The notes below the pieces were generated by a model that saw only the letters and a program-made list of their open reading frames with translations, made no database searches and was not told where the DNA came from. This document shows positions 1 to 6,897 of a stretch of 8,588 nt of DNA, piece by piece (the first letter of the stretch is position 1; each line of letters opens with the position of its first letter). Source of the DNA: DSM-111022 sp043424535 (lineage in GTDB: Bacteria > Bacillota > Bacilli > Lactobacillales > Aerococcaceae). The stretch covers positions 1-8,588 of the forward strand of contig JBHWOV010000106.1 of NCBI GenBank assembly GCA_043424535.1, read 5' to 3'. The position numbers and the translations under genes are program-made.

Positions 1-1108
1 GCACTATCATTCATTATTTATGATGATTCGTGGAACATTACAAATTTTAATTACAGTTATTTTTATTGGTTTTTATATTTTTAATATTTATGATGCTCGA
101 CGTGTTGCTACGCATTGGAATAGTGGTATCAAAGTAAATCAAACTTTTGGTGAATTGCTTACAAATGTTTATCAAAATGGATTTCCGTATTTATTAATTG
201 TACCGGCATATCTTGCAATGATTTTTGCCATTATTTTTCCTGTATTAGTAACGATTTTTATGGCATTTATGGACTATAAATTTAATAATAGGCCACCAGC
301 TAAATTATTAAATTGGGTTGGATTAGAAAATTTTAAAAATATTTTCTTTTTAAGTACATTTAGAGAAGCTTTTTTCTCGGTATTTAATTGGACAATTATT
401 TGGACTTTAGCTGCAACAACTTTACAAATTTTCTTAGGAGTTTTTACAGCAGTGGTAGCCAATCAATCCTTTATTAAATTTAAACGCTTTTTCGGAGTCG
501 TTTTTTTGCTACCATGGGCTGTACCAGCATTTATAACAATTTTATCGTTTTCTAATATGTTTAATGACTCCTTTGGAGCGATCAATACACAAGTTATTCC
601 ATTTCTCAATCAACTGATTCCTTTTGTTGATATTGGTGCATTGCCATGGAAAACGGATTCGACTTGGACTAAATTAGCGATTATTATGATTCAAGGGTGG
701 CTCGGTTTCCCTTATATTTATGTTATGGTAACAAGTATTTTGCAATCGATCCCCCAAGACTTATACGAAGCAGCGCGCATCGATGGTGCTGGAGTACTTC
801 GCCAATTCAAGGACATTACTTTACCAACAATTTTAGCGGTAGCAGCACCTGTATTTATTACACAATACACAGGGAACTTTAATAACTTCTCAATGATTTA
901 TCTCTTTAATGATGGTGGTCCGGGAAGTGTCGGTGGTGGTGCAGGATCGACAGATATTTTGATTTCTTGGATCTTTAAATTGACGAATGGGCAATCACCA
1001 CAATATTCATTAGCTGCAGCCTTGACTTTAATTATTTCACTCATAGTGATTGGAATTTCAATGATTGTTTTTAGACGAACAGGTTCATTTAATATGGAGG
1101 GAGAATAA
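1..1108 (+). CDS. malF: Maltodextrin ABC transporter permease MalF/MalC, 5'-truncated by the window edge
   Basis: This is one of the two membrane permeases of a maltose/maltodextrin importer. The reading frame is open from base 2 (His-Tyr-His-Ser-Leu-Phe precedes the Met at 20) with no stop, so the true start lies upstream. The Met at 20 sits inside a hydrophobic segment that family members also have internally. Counting from that Met, hydrophobic segments lie near 8-23, 56-84, 123-147, 159-181, 217-241, 271-290 and 332-351. The EAA loop, which docks the ATPase, is at about 250-269 (EAARIDGAG ... LP). The protein closely resembles streptococcal MalC as I remember it, including the glycine-rich stretch near 299-310 (GGPGSVGGGAGS). 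Only 2 nt separate its stop from malG, whose Shine-Dalgarno GGAGGGAG (1096-1103) lies inside this gene. The ligand-binding lipoprotein is expected upstream. Confidence 0.95.
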   Translation, partial: HYHSLFMMIRGTLQILITVIFIGFYIFNIYDARRVATHWNSGIKVNQTFGELLTNVYQNGFPYLLIVPAYLAMIFAIIFPVLVTIFMAFMDYKFNNRPPAKLLNWVGLENFKNIFFLSTFREAFFSVFNWTIIWTLAATTLQIFLGVFTAVVANQSFIKFKRFFGVVFLLPWAVPAFITILSFSNMFNDSFGAINTQVIPFLNQLIPFVDIGALPWKTDSTWTKLAIIMIQGWLGFPYIYVMVTSILQSIPQDLYEAARIDGAGVLRQFKDITLPTILAVAAPVFITQYTGNFNNFSMIYLFNDGGPGSVGGGAGSTDILISWIFKLTNGQSPQYSLAAALTLIISLIVIGISMIVFRRTGSFNMEGE

Positions 1109-1110
1109 CA

Positions 1111-1962
1111 ATGAAAAATATGACAAAGTCAGCTAAAACAAAGCGATTCATTGGTCGTTTTTTGACATATCTTTATATGATTGTTTTATCGATTATTATT
1201 ATTTACCCTCTCTTAATAACTGCATCATCAGCGTTTCAATCAGGTAATACCACGGCATTTGTGTTAGATTTTTCAAGGTCATGGTCTCTAGATAATTTTT
1301 CGAGACTGTTTCAAGAAACGCTTTATGGTACGTGGTATAAAAATACATTAATCATCGCTATCTCAACAATGGTTATTCAAGTGTTGATCATAACATTAGC
1401 AGGATATGCATATAGTAGGTATCGTTTTTTAGGACGGAAGAATTCATTGAAATTCTTTATTATCGTTCAAATGGTGCCTACAACTGCTGCATTAACAGCC
1501 TTTTTTGTTATGGCATTCTTATTAAATGCACTGGATCAACCTTGGTTCCTAACAGCCTTATATATTGGCGGAGGGATTCCAATGAATACCTATTTGATGA
1601 AGGGGTATTTTGATACTGTACCTTATGATCTTGATGAATCTGCTAAAATTGATGGCGCAGGCCATTTGAAACGTTTTTGGGATATTGTCTTACCACTAGT
1701 GCGTCCAATGATTGCTGTACAAGCATTATGGGCGTTTATGGGACCATTTGGAGATTATATTTTGGCTCGTTTCTTACTGAGAACTCAAGAAAATTATACT
1801 GTTGCGGTTGGTTTACAGACTCTAATCAATGATCCGACCAATCAACAAGTATCACTATTTGCTGCAGGAGCGATACTTATTGCAGTCCCAATCTCAATTC
1901 TGTTCTTTGCGCTACAGAAGAATTTTGTTTCAGGATTGACGAGTGGCGGGACTAAGGGATGA
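1111..1962 (+). CDS. malG: Maltodextrin ABC transporter permease MalG/MalD
   Basis: This is the second permease of the importer and the partner of MalF in the membrane heterodimer that passes maltodextrins into the cytoplasm. The protein has 283 residues, the normal MalG length. It has six predicted membrane segments, near 20-38, 80-99, 114-139, 146-162, 199-217 and 247-268. The EAA coupling motif is at 176-184 (ESAKIDGAG), followed by the conserved LP at 194-195. The C-terminus ends in a polar SGGTKG tail typical of lactobacillal and streptococcal MalG/MalD. The start is well supported by GGAGGGAG seven bases upstream. The stop overlaps the next ATG in an ATGA arrangement (1959-1962), indicating translational coupling to the DUF1189 gene. 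Confidence 0.96.
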   Translation: MKNMTKSAKTKRFIGRFLTYLYMIVLSIIIIYPLLITASSAFQSGNTTAFVLDFSRSWSLDNFSRLFQETLYGTWYKNTLIIAISTMVIQVLIITLAGYAYSRYRFLGRKNSLKFFIIVQMVPTTAALTAFFVMAFLLNALDQPWFLTALYIGGGIPMNTYLMKGYFDTVPYDLDESAKIDGAGHLKRFWDIVLPLVRPMIAVQALWAFMGPFGDYILARFLLRTQENYTVAVGLQTLINDPTNQQVSLFAAGAILIAVPISILFFALQKNFVSGLTSGGTKG

Positions 1963-2810
1963 CACAGGCAAAGATGTCAATATTTCCTATGAATTATTTT
2001 CAGACAATAGTATCTCCTACCAAAATATTTAAGCATCGTCAATATTTGTCAGTCTTTCAATCGATTGTGATTATAGTATTTTTGCATGCATTATTGATGA
2101 TGCCCGTTTCTCTACAATTAGCAACTTTAGATCAAGTAGATTTATCTGTTTATTTTCCGACATTAGTTGAAGAAATTGATCATGATTTTGTTGCAGAGTT
2201 AAAGGAAGCATATCAATCAGAATACACACAAATTATAAAAGACGAACCGACATTTTATTCAGCTTTTTATGTGAACGATTCTGTCGATACAGAAATAATT
2301 AATCAAGAAAATTATTTCATATTAACACCGACACAACTTTATATAGGTGAATCATCTGATTGGGAATTATTGGTAAATAATGAAAAATTAGTGGCTGCTG
2401 AAGATGCACCTGCATTTATAAATCAGCTTGGTATTGCCTTTATGCAACAAAATCGTCTTCCAATATTTATAACGAGTCTACTAAATGTATCATTATTAAT
2501 TTTTTTACAATTAATGATACTTATTTTTGGAACCAGCTTCATATTAAGTTTAATGAAATATACGACACTATTTGACATTCAAGGATTCAAACAAGCATTT
2601 CAAATGGTGCTAAATTCACTTGGCTTACCGACATTGATTGCATCAGGCTTGGGTTTGTTTAGCGTCGATGTATCATTGATGCTAAGTTTACAAGGTATAT
2701 TCTTTTTATTGATGTTAAGTTTATCTTATTGGAAGACGCATTTTAATGATCGCTATCTAGAGAAACGATTAAAACAAAATAAACAAATGGATGAGAAAGA
2801 GGTTTTCTAA
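1959..2810 (+). CDS. malA: DUF1189-family membrane protein, MalA-like (maltodextrin operon)
   Basis: This is an integral membrane protein of unknown biochemical role. I recognise the DUF1189 pattern and the genomic position seen for pneumococcal malA, next to malC and malD. Hydrophobic segments lie near 34-55, 168-200, 213-235 and 238-257. The region between the first and second (about 56-165) is polar, acidic and probably extracytoplasmic. The C-terminal tail (about 258-283) is basic and probably cytoplasmic. No catalytic motif is visible. The chosen ATG overlaps the malG stop, with AAGGG abutting it and no well-spaced ribosome site, so translation is probably coupled to malG. In-frame ATGs at 1974 and 1989 are alternatives. 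The one at 1989 (Met-Asn-Tyr-Phe) resembles the usual DUF1189 N-terminus. The gene is followed without a gap by msmK. The family is fairly secure; function and exact start are not. Confidence 0.82.
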   Translation: MTQAKMSIFPMNYFQTIVSPTKIFKHRQYLSVFQSIVIIVFLHALLMMPVSLQLATLDQVDLSVYFPTLVEEIDHDFVAELKEAYQSEYTQIIKDEPTFYSAFYVNDSVDTEIINQENYFILTPTQLYIGESSDWELLVNNEKLVAAEDAPAFINQLGIAFMQQNRLPIFITSLLNVSLLIFLQLMILIFGTSFILSLMKYTTLFDIQGFKQAFQMVLNSLGLPTLIASGLGLFSVDVSLMLSLQGIFFLLMLSLSYWKTHFNDRYLEKRLKQNKQMDEKEVF

Positions 2811-3914
2811 ATGGTCGAAATTAATTTAAATCATATATATAAACAATATCCAGGAGCAGATAAATATTCTGTGACCGACTTTAATATGACAATTGCAGAT
2901 CGAGAGTTTATTGTCTTTGTTGGGCCATCTGGATGTGGAAAGTCAACAACATTACGGATGATTGCCGGTTTGGAAGATATCTCTAAAGGCGAATTGATCA
3001 TCGATGGTCAAGTGATGAATGATGTGGAGCCTAAGGATCGTGACATAGCGATGGTTTTCCAGAACTATGCCCTATATCCACATATGACCGTTTATGACAA
3101 TATGGCATATGGATTAAAGCTTCGTAAATATTCAACACAAGATATTGATAAACGCGTTCGAGAAGCGGCAGATATTTTAGGATTAAAAGATTTACTAGAG
3201 AGAAAACCAGCAGCGCTCTCAGGAGGTCAACGTCAACGGGTGGCGTTAGGGCGTGCGATTGTTCGAGATGCAAAAGTATTCTTAATGGACGAGCCATTAT
3301 CGAATTTAGATGCAAAGCTAAGAGTTCAAATGCGTACGGAAATTGCTAAATTACATAATCGCTTAAATACTACGAGTATTTATGAAACACATGATCAAAC
3401 CGAAGCGATGACTTTGGCATCACGTATTGTCGTGATGAATGATGGTATAATCCAACAAATAGGTACACCAGAGGAAGTTTATAATAAGCCAGCGAATATA
3501 TTTGTTGCAGGATTTATGGGTTCACCAGCCATGAATTTCTTTAATGTGACTTATCATAATGGACGTATTAAATCACCAGTGTTCGATTTTGAACTGGTTG
3601 AGCCTAATCGTCGTATACTTGATGCAAATAACTATGATGGCCAAGAATTGATATTTGGTATTCGTCCAGAAGATATTCATGCTGAAGAATTAGTAATAGA
3701 AACATATCCAGAAGCATTGATTGAAGGTGAAGTTCTGGTAAATGAAATGACCGGGGCAGAAGCTGTATTATATATGGAACGTGAAGGTGTAGAGTGGATT
3801 GCACGTGTCGATCCACGAGACAAACGCGAAATTGGCGAGATTGTCCGTTTGGGAATGAATATTAATAAAGGTCATTTCTTTGATAAAGAGACTGGTGAGG
3901 CCATTAATCATTAA
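2811..3914 (+). CDS. msmK: Sugar ABC transporter ATP-binding protein MsmK/MalK
   Basis: This is the ATPase that drives the MalF-MalG permease. The protein has 367 residues. The nucleotide-binding domain occupies about 1-235, with Walker A GPSGCGKST at 38-46, Q-loop Gln84, signature LSGGQ at 136-140, Walker B VFLMDEP at 156-162, D-loop SNLD at 164-167 and switch His194. The TOBE-type regulatory domain follows, with the typical GIRPEDI sequence near 283-289. The N-terminus and signature region are very like streptococcal MsmK, which can serve several sugar importers. Here the gene is within a maltodextrin operon, so a dedicated role is likely and shared use is possible. The start is clear: AGAAAGAGG at 2794-2802 with 8-nt spacing. 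Two oddities flank His194: Glu192 where the family nearly always has Val or Ile, and Ser204 where Asp is usual. All core catalytic residues are intact. Confidence 0.96.
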   Translation: MVEINLNHIYKQYPGADKYSVTDFNMTIADREFIVFVGPSGCGKSTTLRMIAGLEDISKGELIIDGQVMNDVEPKDRDIAMVFQNYALYPHMTVYDNMAYGLKLRKYSTQDIDKRVREAADILGLKDLLERKPAALSGGQRQRVALGRAIVRDAKVFLMDEPLSNLDAKLRVQMRTEIAKLHNRLNTTSIYETHDQTEAMTLASRIVVMNDGIIQQIGTPEEVYNKPANIFVAGFMGSPAMNFFNVTYHNGRIKSPVFDFELVEPNRRILDANNYDGQELIFGIRPEDIHAEELVIETYPEALIEGEVLVNEMTGAEAVLYMEREGVEWIARVDPRDKREIGEIVRLGMNINKGHFFDKETGEAINH

Positions 3915-3923
3915 AATAAGGAC

Positions 3924-3949
3924 AAAAGGTGCATTTAGCGCCTTTTTTT
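3924..3949 (+). terminator. Intrinsic terminator of the maltodextrin transporter operon
   Basis: A 9-bp stem (AAAAGGTGC paired with GCGCCTTTT, one T-G wobble) closes a 5-nt ATTTA loop. A run of T residues (3943-3949) overlaps and follows the 3' arm. It starts 10 bases after the msmK stop, so it ends the mal transcript and separates it from the ribokinase gene. Confidence 0.87.
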
Positions 3950-4040
3950 ATTGAAAAATGTAGTTTGTAGCAATGATTAAATAAAGCATTAAAATAATAT
4001 ATTATCCACTGCAAGAATGTTATTATGTTTGTTAGGTTAA

Positions 4041-4071
4041 TTCAAATGTAAAAATAAAATTTATTTATAAT
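4041..4071 (+). promoter_or_regulatory. Candidate promoter of the ribokinase gene
   Basis: A perfect TATAAT at 4066-4071 is the best -10 box in the AT-rich spacer ahead of the ribokinase gene. The nearest -35-like hexamer is TTCAAA at 4041-4046, with a long 19-nt spacer and 4 of 6 consensus matches. The strength is uncertain because the whole spacer is A/T-rich and -10-like words arise by chance. The upstream terminator makes some promoter in 3950-4100 necessary. I see no clear operator palindrome here beyond an A/T-only 12-mer at 3994-4005. Confidence 0.5.
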
Positions 4072-4114
4072 CAAAGTTATTAAAAGGAAATACCTTACGA
4101 AATGAGGAATAAAA

Positions 4115-5023
4115 ATGACCAAAATAGGTGTCGTCGGAAGTATTTCAACCGATTTTGTCGTAGAAGCTAAAAGAAGACCTCTTGTGGGAGAAACAGTTTA
4201 TGGTAATGACTTTGGAACTTCTTTTGGTGGAAAAGGAGCGAATCAAGCTGTAGCGGCAGCACGATTAGGTGGAGAAGTCTTTATGGCAGGGAGTGTGGGA
4301 GATGACTCATTTGGAGGCTTGTTGTTAGATAATCTTCGCGCTAATGATATTGACACACGGGCAGTAAAAGTATCCCATAACATTCCTTCAGGCTCAGCGA
4401 TTATCACGATTGCTGAAGGAGATAATTCAATTATCTATGTTGCCGGTGCTAATGATAATTATCAATCTGAAGATATCGATGAAATAGCGGAGTTAATATC
4501 GACTTTTGACATTGTTATTGTCCAAAATGAAACGCCCATTGATTCGATTGAAACACTTATTGATTATTGTAATCAGTATCAAGTGCCAATTATTGTTAAT
4601 CCTGCGCCAGCAAGAGCATTTACTGCAGAAACATTAGAAAAAATCGATTTTTTAACCCCCAATGAAACAGAATTTGAATTACTTTATCCAAATGAAAATA
4701 TGGAAGATGTTTTAAAGAGAAATGCCAATAAATTAATTATAACTTTAGGGTCAAAGGGAGCGATTTTCTATGATGGTCAAGAAATTCAATTGATTCCTAG
4801 TTATAAACCCACGGTAATCGAAGATACTACTGGTGCCGGAGATACTTTTAATGGGGCCTTAGCGGTTGCAATTGCTAATAAATTTGAGCTGAACGAAGCA
4901 ATAAAATTTGCGAATTTAGCAGCATCAATTTCAATTCAGAAGAAAGGCGCTCAAGGAGGTAGTCCTACAATGAAACAGATGAAGGAGCATGAATTTTATG
5001 AAGAAAAATGGAATATCTCGTAG
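4115..5023 (+). CDS. rbsK: Ribokinase (PfkB family sugar kinase)
   Basis: It phosphorylates D-ribose to ribose 5-phosphate with ATP in the cytoplasm, feeding the pentose phosphate pathway and nucleotide synthesis. The protein has 302 residues, the usual ribokinase length. Diagnostic PfkB features are GGKGANQ at 38-44, Glu139 in QNE, NPAP at 162-165, TPNE at 181-184, TLGSKG at 210-215 and the anion-hole/catalytic-base motif DTTGAGDTFNGA at 237-248 with Asp243 as the base. KKGAQGG near 276-282 matches the monovalent-cation and ATP-lid region. The start is supported by GAGG at 4104-4107 with 7-nt spacing. The N-terminal GSIST-Asp13 has Ser11 where E. coli ribokinase has the ribose-contacting Asn14, while the Asp is kept. 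No ribose transporter, rbsD or rbsR is adjacent. A related deoxyribose or nucleoside kinase cannot be excluded, but GGKGANQA favours ribokinase. Confidence 0.92.
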   Translation: MTKIGVVGSISTDFVVEAKRRPLVGETVYGNDFGTSFGGKGANQAVAAARLGGEVFMAGSVGDDSFGGLLLDNLRANDIDTRAVKVSHNIPSGSAIITIAEGDNSIIYVAGANDNYQSEDIDEIAELISTFDIVIVQNETPIDSIETLIDYCNQYQVPIIVNPAPARAFTAETLEKIDFLTPNETEFELLYPNENMEDVLKRNANKLIITLGSKGAIFYDGQEIQLIPSYKPTVIEDTTGAGDTFNGALAVAIANKFELNEAIKFANLAASISIQKKGAQGGSPTMKQMKEHEFYEEKWNIS

Positions 5024-5111
5024 TTAAATCTTCTAAAAATATGTAATAACAACTTGATTAAAGCTGTCTTATTTATCAAAAGACGTAGTATTAATAAAAT
5101 ACAAATAAGCT

Positions 5112-5142
5112 AAAAAGAAGGTGTCCCAGCACCTTCTTTTTT
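5112..5142. terminator. Bidirectional intrinsic terminator between rbsK and malQ
   Basis: A perfect 12-bp stem (AAAAAGAAGGTG with CACCTTCTTTTT) surrounds a 6-nt TCCCAG loop. The A-run on the left and T-run on the right give a U-tract on both strands. It lies between two convergent genes, 88 bases past the rbsK stop and 34 bases past the malQ stop, so it can end both transcripts. Confidence 0.9.
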
Positions 5143-5176
5143 AGTATATGTAAATGAATATTAAATTGAATTAAAT

Positions 5177-6706
5177 TTACTTCGTTTCTTCAGAAGCAAC
5201 ATTTTCTTTGCTTGCTTGATTGGTTCTGAAATAAGTTTCTGTTAAATCGCATAATTGTTCTTTAACAGATACAGTTAGTTCATCCACTCGCATGCGCCAA
5301 CGCCAATTTTGGCCAATCGTGTTAGGTGTATTCATTCGTGCTGTATTATCAAGTGATAAAATGTCTTGCATCGTGAAAATCGCTGTATTTGCAGGGCTTT
5401 GAGCAATGCCACGATTCAGTGCATGTGCAGGTGATTCACCGATTCGTCGATTGAGATAATGATCCATCTGATCACGTTGGTCTTGGCTTGCTTCATCCTT
5501 ATACCAACCTAAGGCCGTCATATTATCATGGGTACCGACATATGCAATGCTATTAGCAGTATAATGGTGTGGCAAATCGCGTGAATCTTCATGGGCATTG
5601 AAACCAAATTGTAAGATTTTCATTCCTGGAAAACCAGTATCTTCAAGCAATTGTTCCACGTCATCCGTTAAGAATCCTAGATCTTCTGCGATAATTTGTA
5701 ATTCCCCTAGGTCTTCTTTGATTGCAGAAAACAATTTCATACCTGGCCCTTTTGTCCATGTACCGTCAGCTGCGCTAGGCGCACCATATGGTACTTCCCA
5801 GAAAGATTCAAAACCTTTGAAATGATCAATACGAACATAATCATACAAATCAAAATTTGCTTGTAGACGACGTTTCCACCAATCATAATTTTTTGAATCC
5901 ATGTATTCCCAATCATAGATAGGATTTCCCCAATATTGACCTTCATCTGAAAAATTATCAGGAGGCGTACCTGAAACAGTGAGGGGTTTATGGTTTTCAT
6001 CTACTTTGAATAAATAAGGTGTTTCCCACATCTCAACACTATCGAGGGAGACATAAATTGGTAAATCTCCGATAATTGAAATATCTTTGCTATTGGCATA
6101 ATGTTTTAGTTCAAGCCATTGTTGATTAAAGAAAAATTGTGTGACTAAATGATAGTTAATTTTATCTTGATGATTATGTCGATAATGCTCCAAGGCTTCT
6201 TCATTACGATATTTAATTGAGTCATCCCATTCTGTCCATGAACGATTATTGTTTACTTCTTTGATAGCCATAAATTCAGCAAAAGGAATCAACCAATCGC
6301 TATTATTTTCAACGAAAGCTAAATAAACAGAATTATTAGCATGTTGTTTAAGAAAATTTGTGACAGCTTTTTCTAAGATAGGGCGACGTTGATGAAATAT
6401 TTTTGCATAATCGATATCAACAGGATTTTGTCCGAAATCGACTGATTCATAATCATTTTCTTCAAGATAACCTTTAGTCATTAATTTATCTAGATCGATA
6501 AAATGTGTGTTTCCAGCAAAGGCTGAAAATGACTGATAAGGTGAATCGCCAAAACTTGTCGTTGTGAGGGGTAAAATTTGCCAATAAGTTTGTTTTGTTT
6601 CACTTAAGAAATCAACAAATTTATAGGCGGACTCTCCAAAACTTCCAATACCAAATTTGTTTGGAAGAGAGGAAATGTGCATTAAAACTCCACTTGCACG
6701 CTGCAT
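5177..6706 (-). CDS. malQ: 4-alpha-glucanotransferase (amylomaltase, disproportionating enzyme)
   Basis: A cytoplasmic GH77 enzyme that transfers alpha-1,4-glucan segments between maltodextrins, releasing glucose and making longer chains. The chosen start gives 509 residues, close to the usual size of about 500. Visible family signatures are RASGVLMHISSLP at 3-15, the catalytic nucleophile Asp294 in RIDHFKGF, acid/base Glu341 in IAEDLG and transition-state stabiliser Asp394 in THDN. The substrate-site stretch GTPPDNFSDEGQYWGNP lies near 246-262. The frame stays open 32 codons further upstream to 6802, but GGAGG (CCTCC on the plus strand, 6714-6718) seven bases before the ATG at 6706 and the family N-terminus fix the start. 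The upstream extension would also run through the promoter. The gene is monocistronic, with no adjacent maltodextrin phosphorylase. Its promoter overlaps a LacI-type operator. Confidence 0.96.
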   Translation of the reverse strand: MQRASGVLMHISSLPNKFGIGSFGESAYKFVDFLSETKQTYWQILPLTTTSFGDSPYQSFSAFAGNTHFIDLDKLMTKGYLEENDYESVDFGQNPVDIDYAKIFHQRRPILEKAVTNFLKQHANNSVYLAFVENNSDWLIPFAEFMAIKEVNNNRSWTEWDDSIKYRNEEALEHYRHNHQDKINYHLVTQFFFNQQWLELKHYANSKDISIIGDLPIYVSLDSVEMWETPYLFKVDENHKPLTVSGTPPDNFSDEGQYWGNPIYDWEYMDSKNYDWWKRRLQANFDLYDYVRIDHFKGFESFWEVPYGAPSAADGTWTKGPGMKLFSAIKEDLGELQIIAEDLGFLTDDVEQLLEDTGFPGMKILQFGFNAHEDSRDLPHHYTANSIAYVGTHDNMTALGWYKDEASQDQRDQMDHYLNRRIGESPAHALNRGIAQSPANTAIFTMQDILSLDNTARMNTPNTIGQNWRWRMRVDELTVSVKEQLCDLTETYFRTNQASKENVASEETK

Positions 6707-6713
6707 ATAAAGA

Positions 6714-6718
6714 CCTCC
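6714..6718 (-). promoter_or_regulatory. Ribosome binding site that sets the malQ start
   Basis: On the minus strand this reads GGAGG, seven bases before the ATG at 6706. It supports the 509-residue MalQ rather than the 32-codon longer open frame. Confidence 0.88.
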
Positions 6719-6736
6719 AATCTTTTCGTTAATTAA

Positions 6737-6765
6737 ATTATAGCAAAAATAGCGTTTGATGCAAA
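6737..6765 (-). promoter_or_regulatory. malQ promoter
   Basis: Read on the minus strand, a perfect TATAAT (plus-strand 6737-6742) lies 17 nt downstream of TTTGCA (6760-6765), which matches the -35 consensus at 4 of 6 positions. Transcription should begin around 6730, leaving a leader of about 25 nt before the malQ ATG. The -35 box is part of the operator-like sequence at 6753-6773. Confidence 0.75.
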
Positions 6766-6773
6766 CGTTTTCG
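6753..6773. promoter_or_regulatory. LacI-family (MalR or CcpA-type) operator at the malQ promoter
   Basis: The plus strand contains the perfect inverted repeat CGTTTG-ATG-CAAACG (6753-6767). Overlapping it is ATGCAAACGTTTTCGT (6759-6774), a near match to the cre consensus, centred on the CG at 6766-6767 as is usual for LacI/GalR-family sites. Streptococcal MalR operators also contain GCAAACGTTTGC. The site covers the malQ -35 box, so a bound protein would block RNA polymerase. This suggests repression relieved by maltose, or catabolite repression by CcpA; the sequence alone does not decide which. Confidence 0.65.
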
Positions 6774-6850
6774 TGAAAGAAAATATTTTTAATAAGTGGC
6801 AAAAGAATCGATTTTAGATGACACCTGATATATAAACTACTTTTAGACTT

Positions 6851-6859
6851 TGGTATAAT
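6851..6859 (+). promoter_or_regulatory. Extended -10 promoter of the helix-hairpin-helix protein gene
   Basis: TGGTATAAT is a perfect TATAAT (6854-6859) preceded by the TGN extension. The hexamer 17 nt upstream (TATAAA, 6831-6836) is a poor -35, which is tolerated when an extended -10 is present. Transcription should begin near 6866, about 30 nt before the ATG, and diverges from malQ. Confidence 0.72.
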
Positions 6860-6897
6860 GAATAGAATAGCATGATTGGAGAGGAAGGTTCATATAA

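Noticed and set aside
20..22. ATG at 20 as the real malF start
   Set aside because: The frame is open to the window edge, there is no Shine-Dalgarno upstream, and homologues have this Met-Met inside the first membrane region.
3031..3315. 94-codon minus-strand open frame inside msmK, and similar antisense frames at 274-462, 3604-3816 and 7918-8202
   Set aside because: They lie opposite strongly conserved genes, lack ribosome sites and show no recognisable protein character.
3994..4005. ATAATATATTAT palindrome as an operator
   Set aside because: It is A/T only within a very AT-rich spacer, so it is expected by chance and has no known binding-site character.
5066..5084. GTCTT/AAGAC hairpin as an additional terminator after rbsK
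   Set aside because: Only five base pairs, a nine-base loop and no T-run; the strong hairpin at 5112-5142 explains termination.
5598..5825. 75-codon plus-strand open frame inside malQ, with a minus-strand one at 5737-6000
   Set aside because: Both overlap the conserved catalytic part of malQ in other frames and have no initiation signals.
6707..6802. 32-codon N-terminal extension of MalQ
   Set aside because: It runs through the operator and -10 box and has no ribosome site, while GGAGG is ideally placed for the ATG at 6706.
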